Below the pieces are notes generated by a model that had not been told where the DNA came from, did no database searches, and worked only from the letters and a program-made list of their open reading frames with translations. DNA of 64,000 bases from an uncultured Opitutia bacterium (lineage in GTDB: Bacteria; Verrucomicrobiota; Verrucomicrobiia; Opitutales; UBA953), in NCBI GenBank assembly GCA_945957395.1, contig CAMFKE010000004.1, positions 1-64,000 on the forward strand, in the 5' to 3' direction. A program made the position numbers and the translations under genes. Shown one piece after another: positions 1-9,545 of the stretch; positions within the stretch are counted from its first letter, which is position 1, and every line of letters starts with the position of its first letter.

Positions 1-12
1 CGCCGGGTTTAT

Positions 13-48
13 GCCCCTGATCGGCCCAAAGCCGATCAGGGGCTTTTT
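13..48 (+). terminator. Rho-independent terminator
   Basis: A perfect 13-bp stem (13-25 with 31-43) closes a five-base loop and is followed by five T residues. It would end transcription of a plus-strand gene lying to the left of the window. Confidence 0.85.
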
Positions 49-216
49 GTTTGCCGCTCCCCTGGGGGCCCACCTCTCGGCCGACTCCGCACCGGATGAC
101 GACAAAGCCGACCTCGGCCTCAGGCGGCCTTGGCGACGGTGCCCGATGCAGGGCTGCGACGCCAAATTTCTCTTTATTTGAGGGGAAATCGGCCATTCCC
201 TCCCGATGCCTTTCGC

Positions 217-3054
217 ATGAGCCACTTCACCCTGCAATTTTCCGATTCTTACAGGCCTGTGGCCGACGGGGTTGCCGATATAATCGTCGCTCGCGCAAAA
301 TGTCTTGGGCGCGCCGCAGATTTGACCGACTTGCTGGTGATTGTACCGACAAAAACAGCGGGGCGAAGTTTGGGCGAGTCGTTGGTTCGATCCTGCAGCG
401 CCGCAGGATTCACCGGCGTTTTGACGCCGGAAATCGCCACTCCGGAGTCTGCGATTCGCCGTTTTTGTCCGCCGGGCATGCCGGTCGCTCCCCCCGAGGC
501 CGCTCGGCTGATTATGGCTCGAGCGCTCGAGGCCATTCCCTGCGATGCGCTCTCCACGCTCTGCCCCTATGGCGATGTTCTTCGCAACGCCGCTTCTCGG
601 GAAAAGGTCGCCGAAGGCCTTCTGGGGACACGCGCTGCCCTTGTTGATTCCTCCGATACGCCGGATTTCGCCCATGTCTCGATGCTGCCGACCAACGAGG
701 AGCCCGACCGATGGCGTGAAATGGCCGAGGTTGAGCGGGTCTATCGTCAGTTGCTGAAGGATGTGGGGTACGCCGATGCCGACGATAGGCGCGCTGAGGC
801 TGTCCGCGCTCCCGCAGTTCCCGCCCGTATACAACGGATTGTCGTGGCGGCCCTGCCGAACCTTTCGGGCGCCTTTATTGCCTGGCTGCGAAACACCGGG
901 TTGCCTGTTCAAATCATCGTTGCGGCGAATGCCGAGGATGCCGCCGGCTTCGACGAGTACGGCGTTCCGCTTGAGGCCGTCTGGACGGCCCGTTCGCCCG
1001 CATGGGATGACTTCGACGCCCAAGTATGCGTGCCGACTTCTCCGATGGAATTGCAACATCGCTTGGCCGGATTGTTCCAAGGTGCGCCGGATGGCGCGGC
1101 GGTGACCGTGATTCTTGCGGACAACGACCTGGCTCGGGTGGCGACACAGGGTGTAGCCGACGCCGGCGGGAGGGCCAGCGAGGCTGAAGGGATTCCGTTG
1201 GACGAACACCCGCATGCACGCCTGCTGAAGGACTGGGCCGAGTACTTGCGCGAGCCGACTTGGGAGGCGTTGAACCGTCTGTTGCGTCGTCCCGCCTTTG
1301 CCAAGTGGATCGCGCCCGGCCACGTCCAGTCGCAGGTGCTGCGCATATGGGATGAAATCGAAGCGGCGCATCTGCCGTATGAGCCCGGCCAACTGCTTCA
1401 CATCGCCGACGCCTCGGCGAATGCCGCCTTCGCTCGCGAATTGGTCATGAGCATAGAGGCCAAAGCCCGGGCGTTCAAAGCCGCGACGAACTTTTCCGAC
1501 GCGGTGACAGGACTGGTGAGGGAGCTTGGTTTGGAGGGTTCGGATGCTCGGGATACCGACTTCTTGGAGCAGCTTCGCGAGGCTTCCGACGAGTTGGGGC
1601 AGCTTGTGCAGAATCTAGGCGGCATCACCTCCGTGGACGCACTGGCGATGCTGGTGCGACGCCTGAGCGGGCTGGCGTATCATCCCAGGTCACCGGCTAG
1701 CGATGTCGCGGTACGCGGGTGGCTGGAACTACTGTGGGAGGATTCTCCGCATATCCTGATTCTCGGACTGAATGAGGGCCGTGTTCCGGAAAGTCTTTCG
1801 GCGGACGCATTTCTTCCCGGTTCCTTGCGGGAGAAACTCGGCCTTCCCGGGGATGGGCGGCGATTCGCCTGCGATGCGTATGCGCTCGACCGAGCCCTGC
1901 GGCTTCGCGCGTCGGGTCGCGGCCGCGCCGATGTGTTTGCGCCACGCCACGACAATCAGGGCGATCCGCTTCGTCCTTCGCGCCTGCTGTTCTCAGGGGC
2001 CGGCGATGCGCTACCCGCACGCGTGCGGCGTCTTTATGCGGCCGAGTCGGAAGCTCCGCCGGAACCCGCGCGCACCTCGCCATGGAAACTGCTTCCCCGT
2101 GTGCGGCGCGACCGGTTGGAACAGTTGGGGCGGACGCTCCCCGCGACCGCGTTTCGCGACTACCTTTCGTGCCCGCTTCGATTCTACCTGTCACGCGTGC
2201 TGCAGGCCGAAGCCGTCGACTGCGACCGCGCCGAGCCGGACGCGCCTGTATTCGGCAACCTGGTGCACGAAGTGCTTCGCCTTTACGGGAGCGGCCCGGA
2301 CTTTTCCGACCTCACGGACGAGGCGAAGGTGGCCCGGGCCTTCGATGCGCTGCTCGGCGAGGTGGCCTCGGTCATGTTCGGGCCGCAGCCTTCGGTCGCC
2401 GCGACGGCCATGACCCGCGCGGCCGGCGCTCGTCTCGCCGTCTTCGCCCCGATCCAGGCGCGGCGGCGCCGCGAAGGCTGGCGTATCCTTGAAGTGGAGA
2501 CCGAACGGACAGTGTCCGTCGCGTTGCCCGACGGTGATCCCGTGACCGTGCGTTTGAAAATCGACCGCATCGACCGACACGAGACGGACGGGCGTCTGTG
2601 CATCATGGATTACAAGACCTCCAACCGGGGGGACGATGCCCCCAAGGCGCACCTCGCGCCCTTGGGCGAATACGGCGTGTATCCGGAATGGCATGTCACT
2701 CGCCACGCATTGAATCGGCGCGGAGAGCCGGAGGCGCGGCGATGGACGGACCTGCAGTTGCCCATTTATGTGGAGTCGGTTCTCGCCTCGGGGTCCGCGC
2801 CGATAGGGGCCGTCGTTCCCGCCTATGTCCTGCTCCCTGAGGCGTCCACCGACACGCGCATCGCCGAATGGAACGACTACTCGCCCGCTCTCCATGCCGA
2901 CGCGATGGGTACGCTGCGCGCCATCGTTAATGGCATCCGGGCGAACGCGTTTAGACCGCATGGCAAAGCGCCGGCATACGACGACTTCCGCAAGCTTCTC
3001 GGTCACGCCGAGGTGGATTTCGAGGCCTTTGAGCGCAACCTTTTCACCCGCTGA
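217..3054 (+). CDS. AddB-like PD-(D/E)XK nuclease
   Basis: Probable non-motor partner of the helicase-nuclease pair that processes double-strand breaks before RecA loading. The 945-residue product ends in a RecB-type nuclease domain. An SCPLRFYL motif lies near residue 650, a GNLVHEVL helix (conserved His) near 680, and IDRID followed by IMDYKTSN (D...D-x-K core) near 780-802. AddB proteins usually carry an Fe-S cluster made of one Cys before the nuclease and three Cys at the C-terminus. The Cys of SCPLRF is present but the C-terminal trio is absent. The N-terminal part is a degenerate helicase-like region without Walker A. I chose the ATG at 217 because upstream codons show no family similarity. 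The helicase gene follows after 17 bp, which implies an operon. The family is clear; the name AddB is by context. Confidence 0.82.
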   Translation: MSHFTLQFSDSYRPVADGVADIIVARAKCLGRAADLTDLLVIVPTKTAGRSLGESLVRSCSAAGFTGVLTPEIATPESAIRRFCPPGMPVAPPEAARLIMARALEAIPCDALSTLCPYGDVLRNAASREKVAEGLLGTRAALVDSSDTPDFAHVSMLPTNEEPDRWREMAEVERVYRQLLKDVGYADADDRRAEAVRAPAVPARIQRIVVAALPNLSGAFIAWLRNTGLPVQIIVAANAEDAAGFDEYGVPLEAVWTARSPAWDDFDAQVCVPTSPMELQHRLAGLFQGAPDGAAVTVILADNDLARVATQGVADAGGRASEAEGIPLDEHPHARLLKDWAEYLREPTWEALNRLLRRPAFAKWIAPGHVQSQVLRIWDEIEAAHLPYEPGQLLHIADASANAAFARELVMSIEAKARAFKAATNFSDAVTGLVRELGLEGSDARDTDFLEQLREASDELGQLVQNLGGITSVDALAMLVRRLSGLAYHPRSPASDVAVRGWLELLWEDSPHILILGLNEGRVPESLSADAFLPGSLREKLGLPGDGRRFACDAYALDRALRLRASGRGRADVFAPRHDNQGDPLRPSRLLFSGAGDALPARVRRLYAAESEAPPEPARTSPWKLLPRVRRDRLEQLGRTLPATAFRDYLSCPLRFYLSRVLQAEAVDCDRAEPDAPVFGNLVHEVLRLYGSGPDFSDLTDEAKVARAFDALLGEVASVMFGPQPSVAATAMTRAAGARLAVFAPIQARRRREGWRILEVETERTVSVALPDGDPVTVRLKIDRIDRHETDGRLCIMDYKTSNRGDDAPKAHLAPLGEYGVYPEWHVTRHALNRRGEPEARRWTDLQLPIYVESVLASGSAPIGAVVPAYVLLPEASTDTRIAEWNDYSPALHADAMGTLRAIVNGIRANAFRPHGKAPAYDDFRKLLGHAEVDFEAFERNLFTR

Positions 3055-3071
3055 AGGACCCTGGCCGGAAC

Positions 3072-6000
3072 ATGATTTCACATAGCATCATCCTCGCCTC
3101 CGCCGGATCGGGAAAGACCTACCGTCTGGCCAATCGCATCCTCGGCCTGCTTCTCGACGGCGCCGCGCCCGAGTCCATCGTCGCGTTGACCTTCACGCGA
3201 AAGGCCGCTTCGGAATTCATCTCCAGGGTGCTGACATCCCTGGCCGCCGCCGCCGCCGATGACGCAGCGGCGCGTGAGTTGGGCGCGGCTCTCGGACGGC
3301 GTGATGTGACTCGCGAGCTGTGTGTGCGGCGGCTGCGCGAGACGGTGGAGTCCTCGCATCGTCTGCGATTCGGCACGATGGACGGCTTCTTCCAAAGTCT
3401 GTTGCGCACGCACCCGCTCGAGTTCGGATTGCCCTCCTCGTTCACGCTGCTCGACGCGCGCGGGGCGGCCATGACGCGCGGGCGCATCCTGCGTAAGCTT
3501 CTGCGTTCACGCGCTGACGACGACACGGAGGCCTTTCTTGCCGCCTTCAGACTCGCCTCGCATGGGCGGGAATCCCGCGGGTTGGCGCGCGACCTCGAAT
3601 CGTTCGCCACGGATTCCTATGAGCTTTTTCGCGCTTCGCCGGGCGAGGCAGCCTGGGGCGGCGAGGAGGCGGTTTGGGGCGGCGCGAAATGCCGATGGCT
3701 TCCCGCCGGAACTGTCGACGAGTTGGAGAAATCGGTGTTGCGCGCCCGCGAGGAGCTGGAGGGTTTCACCTGCGCGCATGCGGGCTTTGCGAAACTCATT
3801 CCGGCGTTTCTCGACAGCGCGGGGAACTGGATGCCCGGGCAGCCCGTTTCGCGGTTAAAGGGTCTTTGGAAGCAAATGATGACGCCCGCCTTCATCGGGG
3901 CGGCCGAGCGAGGCGAAGAGTTTCGCTGCCGGTACTCGCGCAAGGAAATCGTGGTGGGCGCTTCTCAGGTACGGGCCTTGTTCGCCGTGCAGCGAGCCAT
4001 TCTCGGGCTCGAGCTGGATTCGTGCCTGCGGCTGGCGCAAGGGGCGGGCGGACTTCTCGCGCGCTATGACCGTTTGTACAAGGAGGCCGCCATCGACGCC
4101 GGAAGGCTGACATTTTCCGACATCGTGCACCTGCTCGGACGCGAGAACTGCGCGGAAGCGCTCGCCCAACTGGCCTACCGGCTCGATTCGCGCGCCAAGC
4201 ACTGGCTCTTCGACGAGTTTCAGGACACCTCGCGCAGAACCTGGCGGATCCTCGAGGTGTGCACGGAGAATGTCCTCGCGGAGGCGGCCGGAGAAAGAAG
4301 CACCTTTTTCGTGGGCGATGTGAAACAGGCGATCTACGGGTGGAACGGTGGCGACCACCGGCTCCTTCCGGAAATCGCCGCCCGATACGGCATCGAGCCG
4401 GAGGGGCTTAACCAGACGCGTCGTTGCTGCCCCTCCGTCCTGCAGGCGGTGAACGCCGTGTTCTCGGATGTTTCGAAATCCGGGCTCATCGAATCCGCCG
4501 CGGGCGCATGGGAGGAACACTGGCGCGAGCATACGGCGGGCGGCGCGGCGGCGCTGCAGAGCGGACTCGTGCTGCACCGTCGCGTGCCTTCCGAGGAGGA
4601 TGCGAGCGCCGCGGGCCCGGCGGATTCGGAGCCTCGAAGCGCCGTCGACCGCCGGCTCGACTTCGTGTGCGAGCGCATCCGCGAGGCCGCTTTCCTGCAG
4701 CGCGGACTCAGCGTCGGGCTGCTTGTGCGCTCGAACGCGCAGGCGACGCTCGCGGCGGAACACTTGAGGGCGAACGGCATCGAGTGCCTTTGCGAGACGG
4801 ACCTGAATCCCGCCGAGGACAACCTGGTGTGCCATGTCCTGCTGAGCGCCCTGCGCGCGGCCGTTCATCCCGGCGACAGGCTCGCCCGGGAAACCGTGGC
4901 CATGACGCCCGCCGCCGATTCGCTGGGGGCGCCGTCGATGTCGGCGCGCCTGCTCGGCGTCTTCACCGCCTCGGGTGCGGAGGCTACGGTTCGTCTGCTC
5001 GTCGCCCAAGCTCATGCGGTGTTGCCGCGGGACGCCTTCAGCGCCGGCCGCGTGGAGAAACTTCTGGAAATCGCGCGCGAGTACGACGCGACGGGGGAGC
5101 GCGACGCCGACGGATTCCTGCGCTTCGCCGCGGCCACGACGAGGCGCGACAAGGCGTCGCGAGGGCTGGTGCAGGTGATGACCATTCACAAGTCGAAGGG
5201 GCTCGAGTTCGACTGCGTGTTCCTTCCCTTCATCGAGACGAAGACCATGGAGGCGGTGATGGCCGAGGATTTCATGGCCATTCCGGACGATGATTCGGAG
5301 TCCATTCGCGGCGTGATAGCCCCGCCGGTGGACGCCGTGTTGCGCACCGACCCCGTGCTGGCCGCCCGCCGGGCGTTCGAACGGGGCCGCGCCGCCTACG
5401 AGAGCCTGTGTCTGCTTTATGTGGCCATGACTCGCGCCCGTCGCGAGCTCGTCATCCTCACCGACGCTCCGGGGAAATCGGCGCGCCAGCGCGCCGAGGG
5501 GCGCGAGCTCGGCGATGACGCGGAGGATGCCGCGTCGCCGTCGTGGGCCGCGCTGATCGACGCCGCCTTTGGCAACGGCTTCGAGCCCGGCGAGTTCGTG
5601 ATAGCCGGCGAACGCGACTGGTACGGCGCCGTCGAGCGTCCTGTTTCCGAAGAGGCCGTTTCCGCAGTGAGCGTGAAGGCGGCCGGGTTTTCGCCGAGGT
5701 CACGGTATGAACGGACGACGCCGTCCGAGGCCAAGGACGCTGATTTCAGCCCCGAGCCCGGATACGAGTCGACGGGCAAGGAGTTCGGGACGGAGGTGCA
5801 CCGGCTTTTCGAGCAGCTCGGGCGCATCGCTCCCGGCGTATCCGAGGATACGATACGCGAGAGGCTGATGCGGCATGCGCCCTCGTCGCCTTCGCCGGAG
5901 GTTTTCGCCCGCGCGTCGGAAGCGGTGCTGCGCGCGCTTCGTTCCCCCGAGGTGATGGCGGCGTTCGATGCGCCCGCCTCGTGCGTCGTGCGCACGGAGC

Positions 6001-6257
6001 TCGCCTTCTCGTTCCTTCAGGACGACGGGCGCTTGCTCTCGGGCACCATGGACCGGCTGGTGCTGACGCCGGGGGAGGGCGCCGTGGTCTATGATTTCAA
6101 AACCGACGCGTGCGCTCCCGAGTCGCTGGTCGCCCGGTATGCCGGCGCCATGCGCTGTTATCGCGAGGCGGCGGCGGGGCTCTTCGGCCTCGAAACTTCG
6201 GCGGTGCGTCTGGTTCTGCTTCACACCCCGAGCGGGCGGGCCGTCGAGATCGACTAA
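3072..6257 (+). CDS. AddA-like UvrD-family helicase-nuclease
   Basis: ATP-dependent 3'-5' DNA helicase with a C-terminal nuclease, 1061 residues, acting in recombinational repair with the upstream AddB-like protein. Superfamily 1 motifs are complete: Walker A ASAGSGKT (9-16), Ia ALTFTRKAA, II WLFDEFQDTS (about 378), III VGDVKQAIYGW (about 414), V TIHKSKGLEFD (about 704) and VI YVAMTRARREL (about 782). The RecB-type nuclease shows GTEVHRLFEQLG (about 906) and GTMDRL...VVYDFKTD (about 990-1011). It is shorter than Bacillus AddA (about 1230 residues). Gene order and domain pairing argue for an AddAB-type complex rather than RecBCD; no RecD-like gene is next to it. Confidence 0.88.
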   Translation: MISHSIILASAGSGKTYRLANRILGLLLDGAAPESIVALTFTRKAASEFISRVLTSLAAAAADDAAARELGAALGRRDVTRELCVRRLRETVESSHRLRFGTMDGFFQSLLRTHPLEFGLPSSFTLLDARGAAMTRGRILRKLLRSRADDDTEAFLAAFRLASHGRESRGLARDLESFATDSYELFRASPGEAAWGGEEAVWGGAKCRWLPAGTVDELEKSVLRAREELEGFTCAHAGFAKLIPAFLDSAGNWMPGQPVSRLKGLWKQMMTPAFIGAAERGEEFRCRYSRKEIVVGASQVRALFAVQRAILGLELDSCLRLAQGAGGLLARYDRLYKEAAIDAGRLTFSDIVHLLGRENCAEALAQLAYRLDSRAKHWLFDEFQDTSRRTWRILEVCTENVLAEAAGERSTFFVGDVKQAIYGWNGGDHRLLPEIAARYGIEPEGLNQTRRCCPSVLQAVNAVFSDVSKSGLIESAAGAWEEHWREHTAGGAAALQSGLVLHRRVPSEEDASAAGPADSEPRSAVDRRLDFVCERIREAAFLQRGLSVGLLVRSNAQATLAAEHLRANGIECLCETDLNPAEDNLVCHVLLSALRAAVHPGDRLARETVAMTPAADSLGAPSMSARLLGVFTASGAEATVRLLVAQAHAVLPRDAFSAGRVEKLLEIAREYDATGERDADGFLRFAAATTRRDKASRGLVQVMTIHKSKGLEFDCVFLPFIETKTMEAVMAEDFMAIPDDDSESIRGVIAPPVDAVLRTDPVLAARRAFERGRAAYESLCLLYVAMTRARRELVILTDAPGKSARQRAEGRELGDDAEDAASPSWAALIDAAFGNGFEPGEFVIAGERDWYGAVERPVSEEAVSAVSVKAAGFSPRSRYERTTPSEAKDADFSPEPGYESTGKEFGTEVHRLFEQLGRIAPGVSEDTIRERLMRHAPSSPSPEVFARASEAVLRALRSPEVMAAFDAPASCVVRTELAFSFLQDDGRLLSGTMDRLVLTPGEGAVVYDFKTDACAPESLVARYAGAMRCYREAAAGLFGLETSAVRLVLLHTPSGRAVEID

Positions 6258-6391
6258 GGCGCCCAGACAAAGCGCCAGGTCGGCGGCGCTTGGTCGGCGA
6301 CGGTGCGCCCACGGGCGTCGCGCGGCCTTGAAAAAGCCTTTCCTGAGCGCGGCGCGCGGTCAACCTGTCGCCCCCGAACCTCTCCCCGCCC

Positions 6392-7006
6392 ATGAAACGA
6401 TCCCTCCTTCTTCTGCCCGCCTCCCTCGCGCTCGTCGCGACCGCCTCGACGGTGGAGCCGGCCACGCCTCTCACGCGCGCGGCGCCCTCCGTGATGCCCG
6501 CGCTGCCGGCGCCCAAGGTGTCGCTCGCTCAGATGCTCGAGAAACTGCCCGGCGAGTGGAAGGGCGAGCAGCGCATGCAGAATCCGAAGAAGCAGATCAT
6601 GACGATGCGCGTGGGTGCCAGCTACCGGTGGGAAACCGGACCCGACGGCGTGCGCGCGCTGATTGGCGAGACCTCCTATGCCGTGGGGTCCGGGGACAAG
6701 GCGAAGTCCTTCCGCGGCGTTTCTCGCACCTGGATCGACGCCGCCGGCAAGGGGCACGCCGAGGTGACGGAGTCGGGCAAGACGCTGCGCTATGACGCCC
6801 TGGTGAGCGAGGACTCTCTGGTCTTCATCCCGGCGGGCAAGGGGGAGAAGGCGGACAGCGGCACGGGCGTGCGCATCGTGCGCGAGGGCGACACCGAATG
6901 CCTGCTCGTCCGAGGCTTCCAGCGCGCCGCCGACGGCGTTTATGTGGTCGAGGGCAAACTGATCAAGGCTGCCACCGCCACGGCCGAAGCGGCCGCGTCG
7001 AAGTGA
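6392..7006 (+). CDS. Secreted protein of unknown function
   Basis: A 204-residue protein with an N-terminal Sec signal peptide (MKRSLLLLPASLALVATAS) and no lipobox Cys. The mature part begins with a Pro/Ala-rich linker. A compact region follows (KLPGEWKGEQRMQNP..., then beta-strand-like stretches ending VRGFQRAADGVYVVEGKLI) that resembles small lipocalin-like or DUF1579-like sheets, but I cannot assign a family. The Ala-rich tail is low complexity. It stands alone, 134 bp after the helicase gene, with a terminator about 170 bp downstream. Confidence 0.7.
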   Translation: MKRSLLLLPASLALVATASTVEPATPLTRAAPSVMPALPAPKVSLAQMLEKLPGEWKGEQRMQNPKKQIMTMRVGASYRWETGPDGVRALIGETSYAVGSGDKAKSFRGVSRTWIDAAGKGHAEVTESGKTLRYDALVSEDSLVFIPAGKGEKADSGTGVRIVREGDTECLLVRGFQRAADGVYVVEGKLIKAATATAEAAASK

Positions 7007-7175
7007 TTTGAAAATCGGCGGAGGGGTTGCGGTCGACGACTCTCCGGATGATATTGCAAGGAGGCGGCGCGAATGCCGCCGAACGAATTTCCTCCCGGAT
7101 GCCCCCGCCGTGAAAACGGGCGGGGTGACGGACCAAAAAGATTAACACACAGACCAGTCAGCATCCAAGAGGAGG

Positions 7176-7218
7176 AACAGGCGTCCCGATAGACTTCACC
7201 GGGGCGCCTGTTTCTTTT
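7176..7218 (+). terminator. Rho-independent terminator
   Basis: A 13-bp stem (7176-7188 with 7200-7212, one G-U pair) is followed by a T-rich tail on the plus strand. It would stop transcription from the secreted-protein gene or from a small transcript in 7007-7192 before it runs into the convergent dehydrogenase gene. Confidence 0.7.
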
Positions 7219-7249
7219 GAAGCCCCGGAGGGGGCGCTCGCGGCGTATG

Positions 7250-8269
7250 TCAGGCGTGGACGAGCGTTCCGGCCAGCGGGGGCTGCCCGGCGGCGAAGCG
7301 GGCCAGGTTTTCGGTGGTGACACCGGCGATGGCCGTGAGCGCCTCGTGAGTCAGGAAGGCCTGGTGGGCGGTGATGAGCACATTGGGGAAGGTGGTGAGT
7401 CTCGCCAGTGTGTCGTCGGCGAGCACATCGCCGGAATGGTCCTCGAAGAACACGCCTTCCTCCTCCTCGTACACATCGAGCGCTGCGCCGCCGAGCCGGC
7501 CGTTCTTGAGGGCGTGGATAAGGGCCTTGGCGTCGATGAGCGCGCCGCGGCTGGTGTTCACCACATACGCTCCGGGCTTCATTTTGGAGAAGGCCGAGGC
7601 GTTGAGCAGGTGGCGCGACTCGGGCGTCAGCGGCAGGTGCAGGGACACGATGTCGGATTCGGCGAGAAGCCGTTCGAACGGCACATACTCGGCGCCGGCG
7701 GAGGCGGCCCAGGCCGCGTCCGGGAACCGGTCGCTGACCAGCAGGCGCACGCCGAAACCGGAGAAAAGGCCGGCCGTGATGCGGCCGATTTTCCCCGTTC
7801 CCACAAGACCCACGGTCTTGCCGTGCAGGTCGAAGCCCACCAGCCCGCCGAGCGAGAAATTCTGCTCGCGCACGCGGTTGTAGGCGCGGGGAATGCGGCG
7901 GTTGAGCGCCAGCAGCAGGGCCAGCGTGTGCTCGGCCACGGCGTGGGGCGAATAGGCCGGCACGCGCACCACGGTGAGCCCCAGGCGCTCGGCCGCATGC
8001 AGGTCGACATTGTTGAAGCCCGCGCAGCGCAGCGCGAGCAGCCTCACGCCCGAGGCGTGCAGCCGCTCCAGGCACTCGCGGTCGGCACGGTCGTTGACGA
8101 ACAGGCACACGGCCGTCGCACTCGCCGCGGTGGCCGCGGTTTCCGCATTCAGGCGGTGCTCGAGGAAGTGATAGGCGACGGCGCCGTCGGCCGAGGCGCG
8201 TTTAAGGTAGTCGCGGTCGTAGGATTTGGTGTCGAATACGGCGACGGTAAGAGGCTTTCGGTGGCTCAT
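7250..8269 (-). CDS. ldhA: D-lactate dehydrogenase-type 2-hydroxyacid dehydrogenase
   Basis: NAD-dependent D-2-hydroxyacid dehydrogenase of 339 residues, most like fermentative D-lactate dehydrogenase (pyruvate + NADH to D-lactate). Visible signatures: RCAGFNNVDL in the substrate domain, the Rossmann motif VGLVGTGKIG, PLTPESRHLL, VNTSRGALID, the Asp/Glu segment ALDVYEEEEG characteristic of the LdhA subgroup, and ITAHQAFLTHEA with the catalytic His. Length matches the family. Convergent to the upstream plus-strand genes and co-directional with the permease on its 5' side. Substrate specificity among 2-hydroxyacids cannot be settled from sequence alone. Confidence 0.9.
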   Translation of the reverse strand: MSHRKPLTVAVFDTKSYDRDYLKRASADGAVAYHFLEHRLNAETAATAASATAVCLFVNDRADRECLERLHASGVRLLALRCAGFNNVDLHAAERLGLTVVRVPAYSPHAVAEHTLALLLALNRRIPRAYNRVREQNFSLGGLVGFDLHGKTVGLVGTGKIGRITAGLFSGFGVRLLVSDRFPDAAWAASAGAEYVPFERLLAESDIVSLHLPLTPESRHLLNASAFSKMKPGAYVVNTSRGALIDAKALIHALKNGRLGGAALDVYEEEEGVFFEDHSGDVLADDTLARLTTFPNVLITAHQAFLTHEALTAIAGVTTENLARFAAGQPPLAGTLVHA

Positions 8270-8375
8270 GGCGTTTCATAGGAGTCGCGGGATGTTCCGA
8301 CGGGCAAGGGGGCCTGCAGGTTAGTCGCCACCTTTACACCCAGGGGTGAATTTGCGGCGCGGGGCGCCGTCGATT

Positions 8376-9374
8376 TCAGGCCATGGTCGCGTGGATTTTC
8401 TCTGCCATCATGCGGTAGAGGGGCAGGCCCAGCGTGATGTTGAAGGGGAAGGTGAGGACGAGCGCGCCCGTGAGCGAGTAGACCGGATTGGCCTCGGGGA
8501 TGGTGGTGCGCATGGCCGCCGGCACCGCGATGTAGGAGGCCGAGGCCGCCAGCACCGCCAGCATCGTGGCGCCGCCGACGCTCATGCCGGTGAGCACGCC
8601 GAGGAAGGCGCCGATCGCTCCGTGCACGGGGGGGGCGAGCAGGGCGAAGGCTATCAGGAAGACGCCGGCCTTGCGCAGGTCGGGCAGCCTTTTCCCGGTG
8701 ATCAGCCCCATCTCCAGCAGGAAGAGGGCGAGCACGCCTTGGAAGGGGGCCACGAAGAAGGCCTGTGTGGCGACCACGCCCTTTTGTCCGGCGATGGCGC
8801 CCGCCACCATGCCGCCCATGAGCAGGATCACGCTTTTGTCGGTGAAGGCCTCGTGCAGGATGACTCCCAGCTTCGAGGTCGCGTCCCTTCCGGCCTTCTC
8901 TCCGTCGCGCCTCCTGGCGAGACTCAGCAAGATCACAGCGCTGATGATGGCGGGTGTCTCCATGACCGCCAGCAACGCGCTGGCGTAGGACTCGTAAGGG
9001 ACGCCTTGCGAATCCAGGTATTGCCCGGCGGTGATGAAGGTCACGGCGCTCACCGAGCCGTAGTGCGCGGCGATGGAGGCGGCGTCATGCGCGTCGAATC
9101 GCCTGCGCAGCACCGCATAGGCGCTGATCGGGATGAGCGCGCTGAGCGCGAGCGCCGCCAGTGCGGGCTGCCACACCGCGCCCGGGTCCGACTTGGCGAG
9201 CGCCGCGCCGCCCTTGAAGCCGATGGCCAGGAGCAGGTAGAGGATGAGCGACTGGTAGAGCGCCTCGGGCACCTTCAGGTTGCTTTTCACGACCGCCGCC
9301 AGCAGGCCGAGCGCGAAAAGCAGAATCGGCGCCGAGAGCAGGTTGCCCTGTATGGTTTCGAGAAGGGTACTCAT
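8376..9374 (-). CDS. SbtA-type sodium-dependent bicarbonate permease
   Basis: Integral membrane protein of 332 residues with about ten hydrophobic segments. It matches the Sbt_1 (formerly DUF897) family, typified by cyanobacterial SbtA, a Na+/HCO3- symporter. The start (NLLSAPILLFALGLLAAVV) and the following LYQSLILYLLLAIGFKGGAAL are family hallmarks, and the internal repeat begins near residue 175. No SbtB-like PII regulator is adjacent. A LysR regulator is divergently transcribed from the same intergenic region. Bicarbonate as substrate is inferred from the family. Confidence 0.85.
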   Translation of the reverse strand: MSTLLETIQGNLLSAPILLFALGLLAAVVKSNLKVPEALYQSLILYLLLAIGFKGGAALAKSDPGAVWQPALAALALSALIPISAYAVLRRRFDAHDAASIAAHYGSVSAVTFITAGQYLDSQGVPYESYASALLAVMETPAIISAVILLSLARRRDGEKAGRDATSKLGVILHEAFTDKSVILLMGGMVAGAIAGQKGVVATQAFFVAPFQGVLALFLLEMGLITGKRLPDLRKAGVFLIAFALLAPPVHGAIGAFLGVLTGMSVGGATMLAVLAASASYIAVPAAMRTTIPEANPVYSLTGALVLTFPFNITLGLPLYRMMAEKIHATMA

Positions 9375-9505
9375 GCTCAGGCTCCGACTCGGGTTGCCCG
9401 GTTCTTTTCGGCACCGCTTGCGGCGGTGGTTTCGGATGCGGGGGGACGGCTTTCTTTTAGGCGCATGGTGAGCGCAGAATATCTTTTCACGGCGTTAGAG
9501 TCCAT

Positions 9506-9522
9506 GTCTTGATATTTAAGAC
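9506..9522. promoter_or_regulatory. Candidate LysR-type operator (T-N11-A)
   Basis: The inverted repeat GTCTT-N7-AAGAC fits the LysR T-N11-A rule (T9507, A9519). It sits in the only AT-rich part of the 171-bp gap between the bicarbonate permease and the LysR gene, 23 bp before the regulator's start. Autoregulation and control of the permease are inferred. Confidence 0.5.
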
Positions 9523-9545
9523 ACCGTTCTGTTTTATTTAACGAA

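Noticed and set aside
8346-9512. Long open frame on the plus strand opposite the bicarbonate permease
   Set aside because: High GC makes open antisense frames common. The composition (His/Gly/Arg-rich) is not protein-like, while the minus-strand protein is a clear family member.
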